A DNA stretch of 64,000 nt from Phormidium tenue FACHB-1050 (GTDB lineage Bacteria; Cyanobacteriota; Cyanobacteriia; Pseudanabaenales; Pseudanabaenaceae), in the NCBI RefSeq assembly GCF_014696925.1, contig NZ_JACJQY010000004.1, forward strand, positions 124,001-188,000, read 5' to 3'. Positions within the stretch are counted from its first letter, which is position 1; each line of letters opens with the position of its first letter. Shown piece after piece: positions 8,259 to 19,021 of this stretch. The position numbers and the translations under genes are program-made. The notes beneath the pieces are model-generated. The model worked only from the letters and a program-made list of their open reading frames with translations. It did not search any database and was not told the DNA's origin.

Positions 8259-9083
8259 TTGCTATTAATTGAATCTCTATTTTTACAATGTTTAGCGATC
8301 GTTCTCGGAGCCTGTATTGGTAGCTTCTTAAACGTGGTAATTTATCGCGTTCCAGCAGGTTTATCAATTTTACATCCGCCATCGCGTTGTCCCCATTGTC
8401 TGCGGCAACTTGCGCCCCACGATAATATTCCGATTATTGGCTGGTTTTTGATTAAAGGAAAATGTCGTTATTGTCATACACCTGTGTCATGGCGCTATCC
8501 TGCGATCGAAGCGTTAACTGCTTTTCTGTTTTGGTGTGTAGCCTCATCTTTCGGAACTTCGATACCAGTCATAATTTTGTGTTTTTATGCTGCCTTTCTC
8601 AGTTGGTTGCTAGCACTTGCCATGATTGACATTGATACGATGACATTGCCTAATTGCTTAACGCAATCAGGTTTGGTATTAGGTTTAATTTATCAAATTA
8701 GCCTAGCTTTGATTAAGACTGGCGATCGCCTCGCTTTTCCCACCCTGTTACTATTTGGGATCGGTGGAGCCGTCCTAGGTATATGGCTGTTAGACATTAT
8801 GCGAATTGCGGGTAGAGTCTTCCTACAAAAAGAAGCAATGGGTGGTGGCGATCCGAAACTTGCGGCGATGATTGGTATGTGGTTAGGATGGCAAAATGTC
8901 TTGTTGACACTTTTGATTGCTTCAGCGATCGGCACTCTTGTGGGGATGATCGCCATATTTACTAAAGATTTAGGAAAACAACAGCCAATTCCCTTTGGTC
9001 CCTTTTTATCATTAGGCGGAGCGATTTCACTATTTTTCGGTAAGTCAATTCTCTCAACTTATCTAAGTTGGTTTGGGCTATAG
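8259..9083 (+). CDS. pilD: Prepilin peptidase/N-methyltransferase (type IV pili, competence)
   Basis: This 274-residue membrane protein shows the A24A peptidase layout: an N-terminal GACIGSFLNVVIYR segment, two zinc-type CxxC pairs (CPHC and CRYC) at about residues 42-72, and the two catalytic Asp sites, AMIDIDTMTLPN and GGGDPK. It cleaves the leader of type IV prepilins at the inner membrane and N-methylates the new N-terminus. The best available start is TTG at 8259; upstream the frame has no ATG or GTG before a stop at 8217. No clear ribosome site is visible. Confidence 0.93.
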   Translation: MLLIESLFLQCLAIVLGACIGSFLNVVIYRVPAGLSILHPPSRCPHCLRQLAPHDNIPIIGWFLIKGKCRYCHTPVSWRYPAIEALTAFLFWCVASSFGTSIPVIILCFYAAFLSWLLALAMIDIDTMTLPNCLTQSGLVLGLIYQISLALIKTGDRLAFPTLLLFGIGGAVLGIWLLDIMRIAGRVFLQKEAMGGGDPKLAAMIGMWLGWQNVLLTLLIASAIGTLVGMIAIFTKDLGKQQPIPFGPFLSLGGAISLFFGKSILSTYLSWFGL

Positions 9084-9084
9084 C

Positions 9085-9157
9085 TAGCTAGGGATGAGTG
9101 GCGGCGCTATGCGCCGCCACTCATCCCTAGCTATAGCTTGGCGGCGCATAGCGTCGC
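9085..9157. repeat. GGCGGCGC-core hairpin plus a small second hairpin
   Basis: The main stem is 23 bp (9085-9107 with 9111-9133) with a TAT loop. The left flank has an extra TAGC copy, so outer pairing needs a 4-base bulge. A second imperfect stem, GGCGGCGC-ATA-GCGTCGCC, follows at 9139-9157. It lies between the pilD and cdsA 3' ends. Confidence 0.8.
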
Positions 9158-9198
9158 CTTCTTTGGCTTGAGCGTAAACAATAAACAGCAAAAAATGC

Positions 9199-10110
9199 TC
9201 AAGAAGCTTTATGCACAAGAGGCAAAATCAAAGTCAGGAAGTAATACACCAAAGGCGCAGTAAACACATAACTATCAGCACGATCAAGAATGCCACCATG
9301 CCCCGGCATGATCTGCCCCGAATCTTTGACTCCAGCATCACGTTTCATCATCGATTCCGTCAGATCACCCAGCAACCCCGCGACCCCGATTAATAAGCCT
9401 AAAATTGCACCCGATAGCCACCATTCATACCATCCGAGACTAAAAGCCCAAATAATCGCCGTAATGCAGCAGCATAGTAATCCTGCGATCGCCCCTTCTA
9501 CGGTTTTCTTAGGACTAATATCCGAAAGTCTAGTGCGCCCAAACACTTTGCCAAATATATAAGCTCCCACATCAGAAGCCCAAATACAGCAAAACGCCAT
9601 CACTACATAAACTGCCCCAGAGGATACTGGAAAAGTGATTTTCAGCCACGAAAGCTGATCGAGATTGCGTAATTGATTAAAGAAATCAAACTGGTGCAGG
9701 CGATCGCTGACTTCAAAGATTGTGTTATCGCCGATCCCTCTAATCCTCACCCAAAAGCTAGGTAAGTATCCACCATAAAACAACCCCAATATCGATGCGG
9801 AAATATCAGAAATCGTGGCGATGCGTGACTGAAACAACAGATAAAAACAAATAAATGTTCCCGCGATCGGGATTACTGCATCAGCAAGATCAACTCTTAC
9901 TTGTGAAACGATGAGCAATGCTAAACTAACAAATATAGTGATCTTGCTGGCTGGGACAATTTCCTTGGCTCTTACCAATGCAAAATATTCCATCTCACCA
10001 AAAACCACCAGCAATGCAAATGCGGCTGTGAATGCCCATCCACCTAGGGCAATCGCCGCTAGTACGAGGGGAATAACTAATAAAGCACTGATAATCCGAG
10101 TCCAAGGCAT
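9199..10110 (-). CDS. cdsA: Phosphatidate cytidylyltransferase
   Basis: The 303-residue product is a multi-span membrane enzyme ending with the CDP-diglyceride synthetase signature: SMMKRDAGVKDSG, then PGHGGILDRADS. It makes CDP-diacylglycerol from CTP and phosphatidic acid, the precursor of phosphatidylglycerol. I chose ATG at 10110 (MPWTRIISALL). The frame stays open to 10404, but that extension crosses the hairpin at 10142-10202, overlaps the divergent J-domain gene and lacks family character. It is convergent with pilD. Confidence 0.92.
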   Translation of the reverse strand: MPWTRIISALLVIPLVLAAIALGGWAFTAAFALLVVFGEMEYFALVRAKEIVPASKITIFVSLALLIVSQVRVDLADAVIPIAGTFICFYLLFQSRIATISDISASILGLFYGGYLPSFWVRIRGIGDNTIFEVSDRLHQFDFFNQLRNLDQLSWLKITFPVSSGAVYVVMAFCCIWASDVGAYIFGKVFGRTRLSDISPKKTVEGAIAGLLCCCITAIIWAFSLGWYEWWLSGAILGLLIGVAGLLGDLTESMMKRDAGVKDSGQIMPGHGGILDRADSYVFTAPLVYYFLTLILPLVHKAS

Positions 10111-10141
10111 GAAAATAGCACAACTGAGAAAGTGGACAACG

Positions 10142-10202
10142 ATGAAACCGATTTCAGGATTTTTAGAACCTTTGGTTCTAAAAATCCTGAAATCGGTTTC
10201 AT
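10142..10202. repeat. 29-bp perfect hairpin between divergent cdsA and J-domain genes
   Basis: Arms 10142-10170 and 10174-10202 pair exactly around a TTT loop. The outer arm ATGAAACCGATTT recurs in the composite hairpin at 28079-28135. It sits in a divergent promoter region, so it is not a terminator for either neighbour. Confidence 0.9.
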
Positions 10203-10257
10203 AATGAAAGTAGCTGTTACTTGTAGGCTTTGTCTGTAGATTATATCTGTAAGTGCT

Positions 10258-10731
10258 ATGTCTAAAACCTATTACGCCATCCTCGGAGTCACTCCTTGGG
10301 CAAGTGAAATCGATATTCGTCGGGCTTATCGCGATCTTAGCAAGCTCTATCATCCTGATACTACCCAATTGCCTAAAGATGAGGCAGTTGAAAATTTTCG
10401 CCAAATTAACGAAGCTTATGCCACGCTTAGTAATGCTGAGCGCCGCAGTGCCTATGATCGCCGTATTCAGTTTTCACGATTTCAGTACGCAACCTTTGAT
10501 AATGGTGTAAAATCCCAAAATCAAACACCCAAAAACCTCCAAACGGCAGATGATGACGGTTTGCCTATTGAGCGTCCATTATCTGGTGGTGAACTATTTT
10601 CACTCTTGTTAATTGGTGCTACGCTAGTTGCTTGTTTAGTGTTAGTTGTTTTAGTCGCCCTACTAAGAGGCGATCGCCTTTTACCTGAAGCGATCGCACC
10701 TGTATCAGTTTTTTGGACTTACTTCCCGTAA
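10258..10731 (+). CDS. J-domain protein with C-terminal membrane segment
   Basis: Residues 1-70 are a complete J domain (YYAILGVTPWASEIDIRRAY, HPD at about residue 32, NEAYATLSNAERRSAYDR). It should stimulate the ATPase of a DnaK-type Hsp70. The G/F, zinc-finger and substrate-binding domains of true DnaJ are absent. Residues about 117-140 form one hydrophobic helix, so it is probably a membrane-tethered co-chaperone. ATG at 10258 begins directly with the J-domain pattern. It is followed by the DUF3143 gene 44 bases downstream. Confidence 0.88.
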   Translation: MSKTYYAILGVTPWASEIDIRRAYRDLSKLYHPDTTQLPKDEAVENFRQINEAYATLSNAERRSAYDRRIQFSRFQYATFDNGVKSQNQTPKNLQTADDDGLPIERPLSGGELFSLLLIGATLVACLVLVVLVALLRGDRLLPEAIAPVSVFWTYFP

Positions 10732-10775
10732 AACATTTCATAAATTCTTTGACAATTCCTATAAACTCGTCTGCT

Positions 10776-11048
10776 ATGGCGCTTCCCTCCCCTACAACCC
10801 CACTCTATAATCATCCCTTGCCTGCGCTGGAAGCATGGCTAGACGAGCAGGGATGTTACCAAGATCAGTCGAATCCTAATGTCTGGCGTGTTACGCGATC
10901 ATCATGGCAAGCAGAAATCGTGATGGATGTTGAAGATATCCGTGTGCGCTATATCCAAGATGCCTATGGTGGCAAAGAAATTCAACGCGCATTTCCCTAT
11001 TCCCTCAGTCGCCAAGATGTTGAAGATGCAATTTTTACAGGTCCCTAG
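10776..11048 (+). CDS. DUF3143-family protein
   Basis: The roughly 90-residue product contains LYNHPLPALEAWLDEQGC, then WQAEIVMDVEDIRVRYI and IQRAFPYSLSRQDVEDAIF, the recognisable DUF3143 pattern conserved in cyanobacteria. No biochemical role is known to me. I chose ATG at 10776; the open frame begins at 10713 inside the preceding gene, but the extra 21 residues look unrelated. Its place just after a J-domain gene may mean co-transcription. Confidence 0.82.
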   Translation: MALPSPTTPLYNHPLPALEAWLDEQGCYQDQSNPNVWRVTRSSWQAEIVMDVEDIRVRYIQDAYGGKEIQRAFPYSLSRQDVEDAIFTGP

Positions 11049-11186
11049 CCAAAAAAATTAGCAATATTCTGAAAGTTTGTTACTATGTAATCAAGCAAGA
11101 CATAAATGACGAAACTATACATAAGTCACTTCATCGTCTTAGCAAAAGTTTTCCACCTAATTTGATGTTTTTATTTTGGAGGTTCA

Positions 11187-12203
11187 TTGAGTAGGAAATA
11201 TAACGTTGCCATTCTTGGAGCGACAGGCGCAGTGGGTACAGAGCTTCTAGCTTTGCTAGAAGAAAGAAATTTTCCTTTAGGTAATTTGAAGCTTTTAGCT
11301 TCAGAGCGATCAGCGGGTAGGTCGATTTCCTTTGCTGGCAAAGATTTAGTGATTGAGGCTGTTACTGAGTCATCTTTTGACGATGTAGATATTGTGCTTG
11401 CTTCCGCAGGTGGAAGTATTTCTAAGAAATGGTTACCGATCGCCACTAAGGCAGGAGCTATTTCCATTGATAACTCGAGTGCTTTTCGGATGCATCCTGA
11501 TGTACCGCTAGTTGTGCCAGAGGTCAATCCTGAAGCGGCGGCTCAGCACAAAGGCATCATCGCCAATCCTAACTGCACGACCATTTTGATGACCGTAGCC
11601 ATATATCCTCTCCATCAGGTGCAACCAATCCAGCGCATCGTCGTCTCTACTTACCAGTCAGCAAGTGGTGCAGGTGCGAGAGCAATGGAAGAAGTGAAAG
11701 TGCAATCTCAAGCAATGCTCAATGGTGAGCCTGCTATACCTGAGATCCTGCCCTATCCGCTTGCGTTTAATCTGTTTCCCCACAATTCACCGATGACAGA
11801 AAATTCCTATTGCGAGGAAGAGATGAAAATGGTGAATGAAACTCGCAAGATTATTGGCGATCACGATATTCGGATCACGGCTACCTGTGTACGGGTTCCC
11901 GTATTGCGAGCGCATTCTGAAGCGATTAATCTAGAGTTTGCTCATCCCTTTAATCCAGACAAAGCTAGAGAAATTCTAGCTACAGCGGCTGGAGTAGAGT
12001 TGGTAGAGGACTTTACGAAAAATTATTTCCCAATGCCGATTGATGCTAGCGGTAAGGATGATGTATTGGTAGGGCGAATTCGTCAAGATATCTCTCACCC
12101 TAATGGTTTGGAATTATGGATATGCGGTGATCAAATTCGGAAAGGGGCTGCCTTAAATGCAGTCCAGATCGCCGAACTAGTGATTGCTAAGTCTCTCATC
12201 TAA
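11187..12203 (+). CDS. asd: Aspartate-semialdehyde dehydrogenase
   Basis: This 338-residue enzyme has the NADP-binding GATGAVGTELL at residues 11-21, the active-site Cys in NPNCTT, and the conserved GAGARAMEE and RVPVLRAHSEA segments. It reduces aspartyl phosphate to aspartate semialdehyde, the branch point to lysine, threonine and methionine. Translation apparently starts at TTG (11187): the ribosome site GGAGG at 11178-11182 is 4 bases upstream, and no ATG in frame fits. dapA follows after 71 bases on the same strand, so the two likely form a lysine/diaminopimelate unit. Confidence 0.95.
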   Translation: MSRKYNVAILGATGAVGTELLALLEERNFPLGNLKLLASERSAGRSISFAGKDLVIEAVTESSFDDVDIVLASAGGSISKKWLPIATKAGAISIDNSSAFRMHPDVPLVVPEVNPEAAAQHKGIIANPNCTTILMTVAIYPLHQVQPIQRIVVSTYQSASGAGARAMEEVKVQSQAMLNGEPAIPEILPYPLAFNLFPHNSPMTENSYCEEEMKMVNETRKIIGDHDIRITATCVRVPVLRAHSEAINLEFAHPFNPDKAREILATAAGVELVEDFTKNYFPMPIDASGKDDVLVGRIRQDISHPNGLELWICGDQIRKGAALNAVQIAELVIAKSLI

Positions 12204-12274
12204 GTCCAATAAACAGTGCGAAGTACTATTTGGCTAGCAAAATTTGGTTGGCAAGCTTCTATTTATGAGTATCT

Positions 12275-13168
12275 ATGAGTGAAATCGATTTCGGACGTTT
12301 ACTAACGGCAATGATTACTCCTTTCGATAGAGAAGGGAATGTCGATTATGCGAAAGCAGAACAGCTTGCCGTTCATTTGGTCGAGACGGGGACTGATACG
12401 ATTGTCGTATGTGGTACGACAGGCGAATCGCCAACCCTGAGTTGGGATGAGGAATATAAATTGTTTTCGGTGTTACAGCAGGCGATCGCTGGTAAAGCGA
12501 AAATCATGGCAGGTACAGGATCAAATTCCACTTCTGAAGCGATCGAGGCTACTCAAAAAGCCGCACATCTCGGATTAGATGGTACACTGCAAGTAACACC
12601 GTATTACAACAAGCCTCCGCAAGAAGGTTTATATCAACATTTTCGAGCGATCGCCGAAGCTGCACCAGAGCTTCCGATTCTTCTCTATAATGTTCCTAGT
12701 CGCACAGGTTGCAAACTGGAACCTGAGACTGTTGCTAAACTGGCTGAAATCCCTAGTATTATTGGGATTAAAGAAGCAACAGGTGATTTAGATCAAGCTA
12801 GTCAAATTCGCGCCCTCACACCAGCCGATTTTGCGATCTATTCAGGTGATGACTCTCTCACATTGCCATTAATGGCTGTGGGTGCAAAGGGAGTGGTTAG
12901 CGTTGCCTCCCATCTAGTTGGCAAGCAACTTCAAACAATGATGCAATCCTTTGCCGCAGGCAAAGTTCAAGAAGCATTGCAAATCCATATTCAACTTTTT
13001 CCTTTGTTTAAAGCTTTATTTTTAACTAGTAATCCAATCCCTCTCAAGTTAGCTCTGCGCTTATTGGGATTAGATACAGGCGTAGTGCGATCGCCTCTAG
13101 TTGCTGGTAATGACGAACTTGAAGCAAAGCTCAAAGTTGTATTAAAAAAAGTTGGAATTCTTTCCTAG
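12275..13168 (+). CDS. dapA: 4-hydroxy-tetrahydrodipicolinate synthase
   Basis: This 297-residue TIM-barrel aldolase has the family marks [10 protein letters not shown] (pyruvate/ASA site), the catalytic Tyr in [10 protein letters not shown] and the Schiff-base Lys in GIKEATGD. It condenses pyruvate with aspartate semialdehyde, the first committed step to diaminopimelate and lysine. ATG at 12275 is chosen because an ATG at 12265 in another frame stops after five codons. It directly follows asd, which supplies its substrate. Confidence 0.96.
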   Translation: MSEIDFGRLLTAMITPFDREGNVDYAKAEQLAVHLVETGTDTIVVCGTTGESPTLSWDEEYKLFSVLQQAIAGKAKIMAGTGSNSTSEAIEATQKAAHLGLDGTLQVTPYYNKPPQEGLYQHFRAIAEAAPELPILLYNVPSRTGCKLEPETVAKLAEIPSIIGIKEATGDLDQASQIRALTPADFAIYSGDDSLTLPLMAVGAKGVVSVASHLVGKQLQTMMQSFAAGKVQEALQIHIQLFPLFKALFLTSNPIPLKLALRLLGLDTGVVRSPLVAGNDELEAKLKVVLKKVGILS

Positions 13169-13382
13169 TAAAGCCTGACAACTTCAAATCTAGAGACATA
13201 GAGTTTTATTACTTCTGATAATTATGAACTTGGGGGGGAATACACCTTTTTAGTCATTCTATCTAAGTACTTATAAACGCAGAGTTTAGCTTCACCCATT
13301 AAATTGAATCACCTTGAGTATTCAGAATATTCAATTTTTACCTTTTTACCTTTTACTTTTTTCTTTACATTAGAGATAACCT

Positions 13383-15281
13383 ATGACTACATCTAACGCA
13401 CCAGCACTCAAAATTATTGCCCTCGGCGGACTCCATGAAATTGGCAAAAATACATGGGTATTTGAATATAACGACGAAATCATGCTCCTTGATGGGGGCT
13501 TGTCTTTCCCTGACAACATGATGCCAGGGGTAAACGTCGTATTGCCTGATATGACTTATTTACGCGAAAACAAACATAAGATCAAGGGCATGATCGTCAC
13601 CCACGGTCACGAAGATCATATCGGTGCAATTTCATTCCATTTGAAGCAATTTGAAATTCCTGTTATTTATGGTCCTCGTTTAGCAATGGCTCTGCTCGAA
13701 GACAAACTTCGCGAAGCGGGTGTCCTAAATCGTACTGAACTCCGCCGTGTCATGCCCCGCGATATTGTTCGTGTTGGTACTAACTTCTTTGTGGAATTCA
13801 TTCGTAATACTCACTCGATCGCTGACAGTTTCTCGATCGCGATTAATACACCTGCGGGGATGGTGATTCACTCTGGTGACTTCAAAATTGACCATACTCC
13901 TGTTGATGGTGAATTCTTTGATCTTGCTCGTCTTGCAGAACATGGCGAAAAAGGCGTATTGGCTTTGATTAGTGACTCGACTAATGCGGAACGCCCTGGA
14001 ATTACGCCTTCGGAAAGGGCTGTATATCCTAACCTTGAGAAATACATCATGATGGCAAAAGGTCGGGTGATTATCACCACTTTTGCATCTTCTGTTCATC
14101 GTGTGAACATGATTTTGGATATCGCTGATAAACAAGGGCGCGTGGTTGGCGTGGTTGGCAGATCAATGCTGAATGTCATTGCCCATGCGCGTAATCTTGG
14201 TTACATTAAGTGCCGCGATGATCTGTTCCAACCTTTACAAAATCTACGTCATTACCGTGATGATCAAATTCTAATTTTGACTACTGGTTCTCAAGGTGAG
14301 CCAATGTCAGCATTGACAAGAATGTCTCTTTGCAGCCATCGTCAATTGGAAGTACGTCAAGGCGACACTGTAATCTTCTCCGCCAATCCAATTCCTGGTA
14401 ACACGATTCCTGTGGTGCGGACGATTGATCGCTTGATGGCTCTTGGGGCAAATGTGATTTACGGTAATGACAAAGGTATTCACGTTTCGGGGCATGGATC
14501 TCAAGAAGAACATAAGATGATGTTGGCGCTTGTACGTCCGAAGTTCTTCTTCCCTGCTCACGGTGAATTGAGAATGCTCAGACAACATGCCAAGATGGCG
14601 GAAGCAATGGGCATCCCTAGCGAAAATATCGTGATTGCCGAAAATGGTGATGTGGTTGAAGTTTGCCAAAACTACATGAAGATTGTGGATAAGGTTCCTT
14701 CGGGTGTTGAGCTAGTCGATTCTTCTCGCGATGGCATGGTTAAGGGTGATGTATTGCGCGATCGCCAACAGATTTCTGGTGAAGGCATCTTCTCGATCGC
14801 GGTATCCGTCGGTCTGGATGGCAAGCTTGCCACATCTCCTGATATTCAACTAAGCGGTGTCGTTCTACCGATGGAACATTCGCAAATTATTGCTTTAGTT
14901 GCTAAGGCGATCGATAATTCCTTGGCTAATTCTTGGGGTAACTTTGCCCGTAATGTTGGTTCTCTGGAAGTTGACTGGACTGGCTTACGTGGACAACTTG
15001 AGCGCGACCTCACCCGTGTCTTGCGTCAACAAATCCAAAGCAAACCAGTAATCGTGTTTCTATTGCAAACACCTCCAAATTCTACACAATCTGCACCTGT
15101 TCCCGCCGCAAAGCCAAATGCTTTGGGTGTGACTTTAAAAGCAGGTAGCGGCAAAGTGATTCCTAAGATTGAGAATGGAAGTAATGGCAACGTTGCGGCG
15201 GCGACTAGTGAAGTAGTGACTACTACAGGTGCGGCCACGGCAAGTGCTGGTAGACGCAAGCGTACTGCGGCAACAGTTTAA
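13383..15281 (+). CDS. rnj: Ribonuclease J
   Basis: This 632-residue protein is a metallo-beta-lactamase/beta-CASP RNase. Zinc ligands are seen in THGHEDHIGA (about residues 75-84), HSGDFKID and ISGHGSQEEH-like VSGHGS segments, with SANPIPGN and PAHGELRML in the beta-CASP part. It degrades and matures RNA by endonuclease and 5'-3' exonuclease activity. After about residue 560 the C-terminus becomes low-complexity (Ala/Thr/Gly), as is common in cyanobacterial RNase J, and ends in a basic GRRKRT tail. The 214-bp spacer before it shows no clear motif. Confidence 0.95.
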   Translation: MTTSNAPALKIIALGGLHEIGKNTWVFEYNDEIMLLDGGLSFPDNMMPGVNVVLPDMTYLRENKHKIKGMIVTHGHEDHIGAISFHLKQFEIPVIYGPRLAMALLEDKLREAGVLNRTELRRVMPRDIVRVGTNFFVEFIRNTHSIADSFSIAINTPAGMVIHSGDFKIDHTPVDGEFFDLARLAEHGEKGVLALISDSTNAERPGITPSERAVYPNLEKYIMMAKGRVIITTFASSVHRVNMILDIADKQGRVVGVVGRSMLNVIAHARNLGYIKCRDDLFQPLQNLRHYRDDQILILTTGSQGEPMSALTRMSLCSHRQLEVRQGDTVIFSANPIPGNTIPVVRTIDRLMALGANVIYGNDKGIHVSGHGSQEEHKMMLALVRPKFFFPAHGELRMLRQHAKMAEAMGIPSENIVIAENGDVVEVCQNYMKIVDKVPSGVELVDSSRDGMVKGDVLRDRQQISGEGIFSIAVSVGLDGKLATSPDIQLSGVVLPMEHSQIIALVAKAIDNSLANSWGNFARNVGSLEVDWTGLRGQLERDLTRVLRQQIQSKPVIVFLLQTPPNSTQSAPVPAAKPNALGVTLKAGSGKVIPKIENGSNGNVAAATSEVVTTTGAATASAGRRKRTAATV

Positions 15282-15287
15282 ATAACC

Positions 15288-15320
15288 AAAGGTGTAATCC
15301 ACGCAGTGGATTACACCTTT
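15288..15320 (+). terminator. 15-bp hairpin after the RNase J gene
   Basis: Arms AAAGGTGTAATCCAC (15288-15302) and 15306-15320 pair exactly around GCA, 6 bases after the stop. The 3' arm ends in CTTT with no longer T-run. It lies only 9 bases before the next start codon. Confidence 0.6.
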
Positions 15321-15329
15321 GCTAAATGA

Positions 15330-15563
15330 ATGAAAAAATCGATTAAGGTCAAGCCAAACTCTAAAAAGCAAGCCATTATCGAAGAAGAAGATGGAAGTCT
15401 AACGGTGCATTTAAAATCGCCACCCGTTGATGGTAAAGCTAATAAAGAACTAATTGAGCTTTTAGCCAAAAATTTTAGTGTGACAAAATCTCAAATTACA
15501 ATTTTGATTGGTTTATCTGGAAGAAATAAGTTAGTAAATATTGAAAATACTGAAAGCTGCTAA
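15330..15563 (+). CDS. DUF167/YggU-family small protein
   Basis: The 77-residue product shows the DUF167 pattern: [11 protein letters not shown] at the start, [20 protein letters not shown] in the middle, and [16 protein letters not shown] at the end. The family is a small alpha/beta fold of unknown function that is broadly conserved. Length fits a complete member. ATG at 15330 is used because the ATG four bases earlier reads into a stop. Confidence 0.85.
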   Translation: MKKSIKVKPNSKKQAIIEEEDGSLTVHLKSPPVDGKANKELIELLAKNFSVTKSQITILIGLSGRNKLVNIENTESC

Positions 15564-15580
15564 CTTTTGTGCAGAATAAA

Positions 15581-15627
15581 AACCCATAAATAAAGGCGGC
15601 GCTTCGCGCCGCCTTTATTTATGGGTT
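15581..15627. repeat. GGCGGCGC-core hairpin, 22-bp perfect stem
   Basis: Arms 15581-15602 and 15606-15627 pair exactly around TTC, with GCTTCGC at the centre. The outer arm AACCCATAAATAAA is unlike that of the other copies. It follows the DUF167 gene. Confidence 0.88.
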
Positions 15628-15759
15628 CAAAACTTATATTGTTCTAGAAATAGACTCACTTGGTAGCCAACAAACTAATTAGCATCATGCGCTACATACT
15701 AAGAGATCACCATGACGCTATAAAATGTATTGCGAGTTACCTAAGAAATACAAGATTTT

Positions 15760-18700
15760 ATGCCCCGCCGTAATGACATCCAAAAGATTTTGCTGATTGG
15801 CGCTGGCCCAATTGTGATCGGGCAAGCCTGCGAATTCGACTATTCGGGAACCCAAGCCTGTAAAGTTTTACGGGACGAAGGCTATTACGTGATCCTAGTT
15901 AACTCCAATCCCGCTACGATCATGACCGATCCCGCTACAGCCGATCGCACTTACATTGAGCCGATTACGCCCGAAGTTGTCGCGCAGATTATCGAAAAAG
16001 AGCGTCCTGATGCCATCTTGCCGACGATGGGTGGACAAACAGCCCTAAATACGGCGGTTTCCCTCGCTAAAATGGGGGTTTTAGAAAAATATGGCGTGGA
16101 GCTAATTGGGGCAAAACTAGAAGCGATCGAAATGGCAGAGGATCGCAAACTATTTAAGGAAGCAATGGAGCGAATCGGCGTTGCCATGTGTCCGTCTGGC
16201 TTGGGGACAACCATGGAAGAATCCCGCGCGATCGCCCATGAAATTGGTACTTATCCCTTAATTATCCGTCCTGCCTTCACAATGGGTGGTACTGGCGGCG
16301 GCATCGCTTACAACCAAGAGGAATTTGAAGAAATTTGTGCCTCTGGGCTTGAAGCTAGTCCCGTATCGCAAATCTTGATCGAGCGATCGCTGATTGGCTG
16401 GAAAGAATACGAGCTAGAGGTGATGCGCGATCTCGCCGATAACGTGGTGATCATTTGTAGCATCGAAAATATTGATCCCATGGGTATTCATACAGGTGAC
16501 TCGATTACGGTTGCACCTGCTCAAACCCTGACTGACAAAGAATATCAGCGCTTACGTGACTATTCAATTAAAATCATTCGCGAAATTGGCGTAGAAACTG
16601 GCGGCTCAAATATTCAGTTCTCGATCAATCCTGAAAACGGCGATGTCGTTGTAATTGAGATGAATCCTCGCGTGTCGCGTAGCTCGGCACTTGCATCGAA
16701 AGCGACTGGCTTCCCGATCGCTAAATTTGCTGCGAAACTTGCTGTGGGTTATACCCTTGATGAAATTTCTAACGACATCACTAAGAAAACTCCTGCGAGC
16801 TTTGAACCAACGATCGATTATGTCGTAACTAAGATTCCTCGCTTTGCCTTTGAGAAATTCCCTGGATCTGAGCCAGTGCTCACTACCCAGATGAAATCCG
16901 TCGGTGAAGCGATGGCGATCGGACGCACTTTCCAAGAGTCGTTCCAGAAAGCATTGCGATCGCTAGAAGTTGGTCGTTTTGGTTTTGGTGGCGATCGCGA
17001 AGAAGTATTGCCTGACCTCGATAAAATTAAGTACAGCTTGCGGGTTCCTAATCCCGATCGCATTTTCTCGATTCGCGATGGATTTTTGTCAGGGCTATCA
17101 GTTCAAGCCATTTTTGAATTGACTAATATCGATCCTTGGTTCTTGCAAAAAATGCGCGAGATCACCGATGTGGAACTTTCGATCAAGGGTCGGAAGCTAG
17201 ACAGTATCAAAAAAGATGAGATGCTGGAAACAAAACGCATGGGCTTTAGCGATCGCCAGATTGCCTACCTCACTAGCACAAATGAAGATGCAGTTCGTAC
17301 TTATCGCAAATCCCTCGGCGTGATTCCCTCCTACAAGACTGTCGATACTTGTGCGGCTGAGTTTGAAGCGCTCACGCCCTATCACTACTCTACCTACGAA
17401 GAAGAATCAGAAATTCTACCTTCGACAAAGCGCAAGGTCATGATCCTTGGTGGTGGTCCAAACCGCATTGGACAAGGGATTGAATTTGACTATTGTTGTT
17501 GTCATGCTAGCTATGCATTACGTGCCGCAGGTTTCGAGACAATCATGGTTAACTCCAATCCTGAAACCGTTTCCACGGATTACGATACTAGCGATCGCCT
17601 CTATTTCGAGCCATTGACCCGTGAAGATGTATTGAACATCATCGAAGCGGAACAGCCTGAAGGTGTGATCATTCAGTTCGGTGGACAAACTCCACTTAAG
17701 CTTTCAGTTCCGCTCCTGCGTTATCTGGAAGAGAATAACTCTAATACTAAAATTTGGGGTACTTCGCCAGATTCTATTGATATTGCTGAAGATCGTGAAC
17801 GCTTTGAAGCTATCTGTCAACAACTAGGAATCCTGCAACCTAATAATGGTTTGGCGCGTTCTGAAGAAGAGGCGGTGGTCATCGCTCAACGTGTTGGTTA
17901 TCCCGTCGTAGTCCGTCCTAGCTACGTTCTTGGTGGTCGTGGTATGGAAGTGGTTTACTCTGATACCGAACTCGAAGACTATATGCGTCGGGCGATCATC
18001 ATCGAACCAGAGCATCCTGTACTGATCGATCATTTCCTTGAAGGAGCGATCGAGGTGGATGTGGATGCGATCGCTGATCAACTTGGCAATGTCACCATCG
18101 GCGGCATCATGGAGCATATCGAAGAAGCAGGGATTCACTCTGGTGACTCCGCTTGTTCAATTCCTACTTTCTCTTTGCCTCCTGAAGTTCTTACCACCAT
18201 TCGCACATGGACGATCAGCCTTGCCAAGTCTCTCAACGTAATTGGCTTGATGAATATCCAATATGCTGTCCAGTTGAATAATAACAACCTCAAAGAGAGC
18301 AAGGTCTTTATTCTTGAAGCTAATCCTCGCGCTTCGCGTACTGTTCCCTATGTCAGTAAAGCGATTAATGTTCCCCTCGTTAATTATGCATCTCGCATCA
18401 TGGCTGGAGCCACCCTTGCCGAACTTGGCTTAACGGAAGAGGTAATTCCTAAACATATTTCGATTAAGGAAGCTGTACTTCCCTTTGCGAAGTTTGCAGG
18501 AACCGATACGATTTTAGGTCCTGAAATGCGATCGACTGGTGAAGTCATGGGCATTGATACCGAATTCGGACGCGCCTTTGCCAAAGCGCAAATCGCCGCA
18601 GGAACTCATTTACCTCTTGAGGGAACTGTATTCCTATCGGTTAACGATCGCGATAAAAGCGGCATCCCCTCGGTTGCGGAAGCCTTTGTCGAATTGGGCT

Positions 18701-19011
18701 TTAAAATTGTGGCTACGGAAGGAACCTATAAAATCCTGCGTCGTAACAATATTGAATCCAAGCAAGTTCTCAAAGTCCATGAAGGTCGTCCCCACATTGG
18801 TGACTCGATGAAGAATGGTCAAATCCAATTGATTGTCAATTCGCCTAGTGGTGAAGAGGCGAAAACCGATGGCAAGATGATTCGCCGTACAGCGCTTGCT
18901 TATAAGATTCCTGTAATTACCACCCTTGCTGGTGCGAAAGCAGCGATCGCGGCGATTCGTTCTCTCCAAACTGGAGCGATTTCTGTAACTGCGCTTCAGG
19001 ATTACGCTTAA
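15760..19011 (+). CDS. carB: Carbamoyl-phosphate synthase large subunit
   Basis: This 1083-residue protein has the full duplicated architecture: two ATP-grasp halves ([17 protein letters not shown] near residue 14 and [17 protein letters not shown] near residue 568) and a C-terminal MGS-like allosteric domain. The repeated [11 protein letters not shown] and [12 protein letters not shown] segments mark the two phosphorylation sites. It makes carbamoyl phosphate from bicarbonate, ammonia from the CarA partner and two ATP, for arginine and pyrimidines. carA is not in the window. Codon use is rich in HIP1 sites, like the other core genes. Confidence 0.97.
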   Translation: MPRRNDIQKILLIGAGPIVIGQACEFDYSGTQACKVLRDEGYYVILVNSNPATIMTDPATADRTYIEPITPEVVAQIIEKERPDAILPTMGGQTALNTAVSLAKMGVLEKYGVELIGAKLEAIEMAEDRKLFKEAMERIGVAMCPSGLGTTMEESRAIAHEIGTYPLIIRPAFTMGGTGGGIAYNQEEFEEICASGLEASPVSQILIERSLIGWKEYELEVMRDLADNVVIICSIENIDPMGIHTGDSITVAPAQTLTDKEYQRLRDYSIKIIREIGVETGGSNIQFSINPENGDVVVIEMNPRVSRSSALASKATGFPIAKFAAKLAVGYTLDEISNDITKKTPASFEPTIDYVVTKIPRFAFEKFPGSEPVLTTQMKSVGEAMAIGRTFQESFQKALRSLEVGRFGFGGDREEVLPDLDKIKYSLRVPNPDRIFSIRDGFLSGLSVQAIFELTNIDPWFLQKMREITDVELSIKGRKLDSIKKDEMLETKRMGFSDRQIAYLTSTNEDAVRTYRKSLGVIPSYKTVDTCAAEFEALTPYHYSTYEEESEILPSTKRKVMILGGGPNRIGQGIEFDYCCCHASYALRAAGFETIMVNSNPETVSTDYDTSDRLYFEPLTREDVLNIIEAEQPEGVIIQFGGQTPLKLSVPLLRYLEENNSNTKIWGTSPDSIDIAEDRERFEAICQQLGILQPNNGLARSEEEAVVIAQRVGYPVVVRPSYVLGGRGMEVVYSDTELEDYMRRAIIIEPEHPVLIDHFLEGAIEVDVDAIADQLGNVTIGGIMEHIEEAGIHSGDSACSIPTFSLPPEVLTTIRTWTISLAKSLNVIGLMNIQYAVQLNNNNLKESKVFILEANPRASRTVPYVSKAINVPLVNYASRIMAGATLAELGLTEEVIPKHISIKEAVLPFAKFAGTDTILGPEMRSTGEVMGIDTEFGRAFAKAQIAAGTHLPLEGTVFLSVNDRDKSGIPSVAEAFVELGFKIVATEGTYKILRRNNIESKQVLKVHEGRPHIGDSMKNGQIQLIVNSPSGEEAKTDGKMIRRTALAYKIPVITTLAGAKAAIAAIRSLQTGAISVTALQDYA

Positions 19012-19021
19012 AGTCCTAACT

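Noticed and set aside
10111-10404. 98-residue N-terminal extension of CdsA
   Set aside because: It passes through the perfect hairpin and overlaps the divergent J-domain gene; the family begins at MPWTRI.
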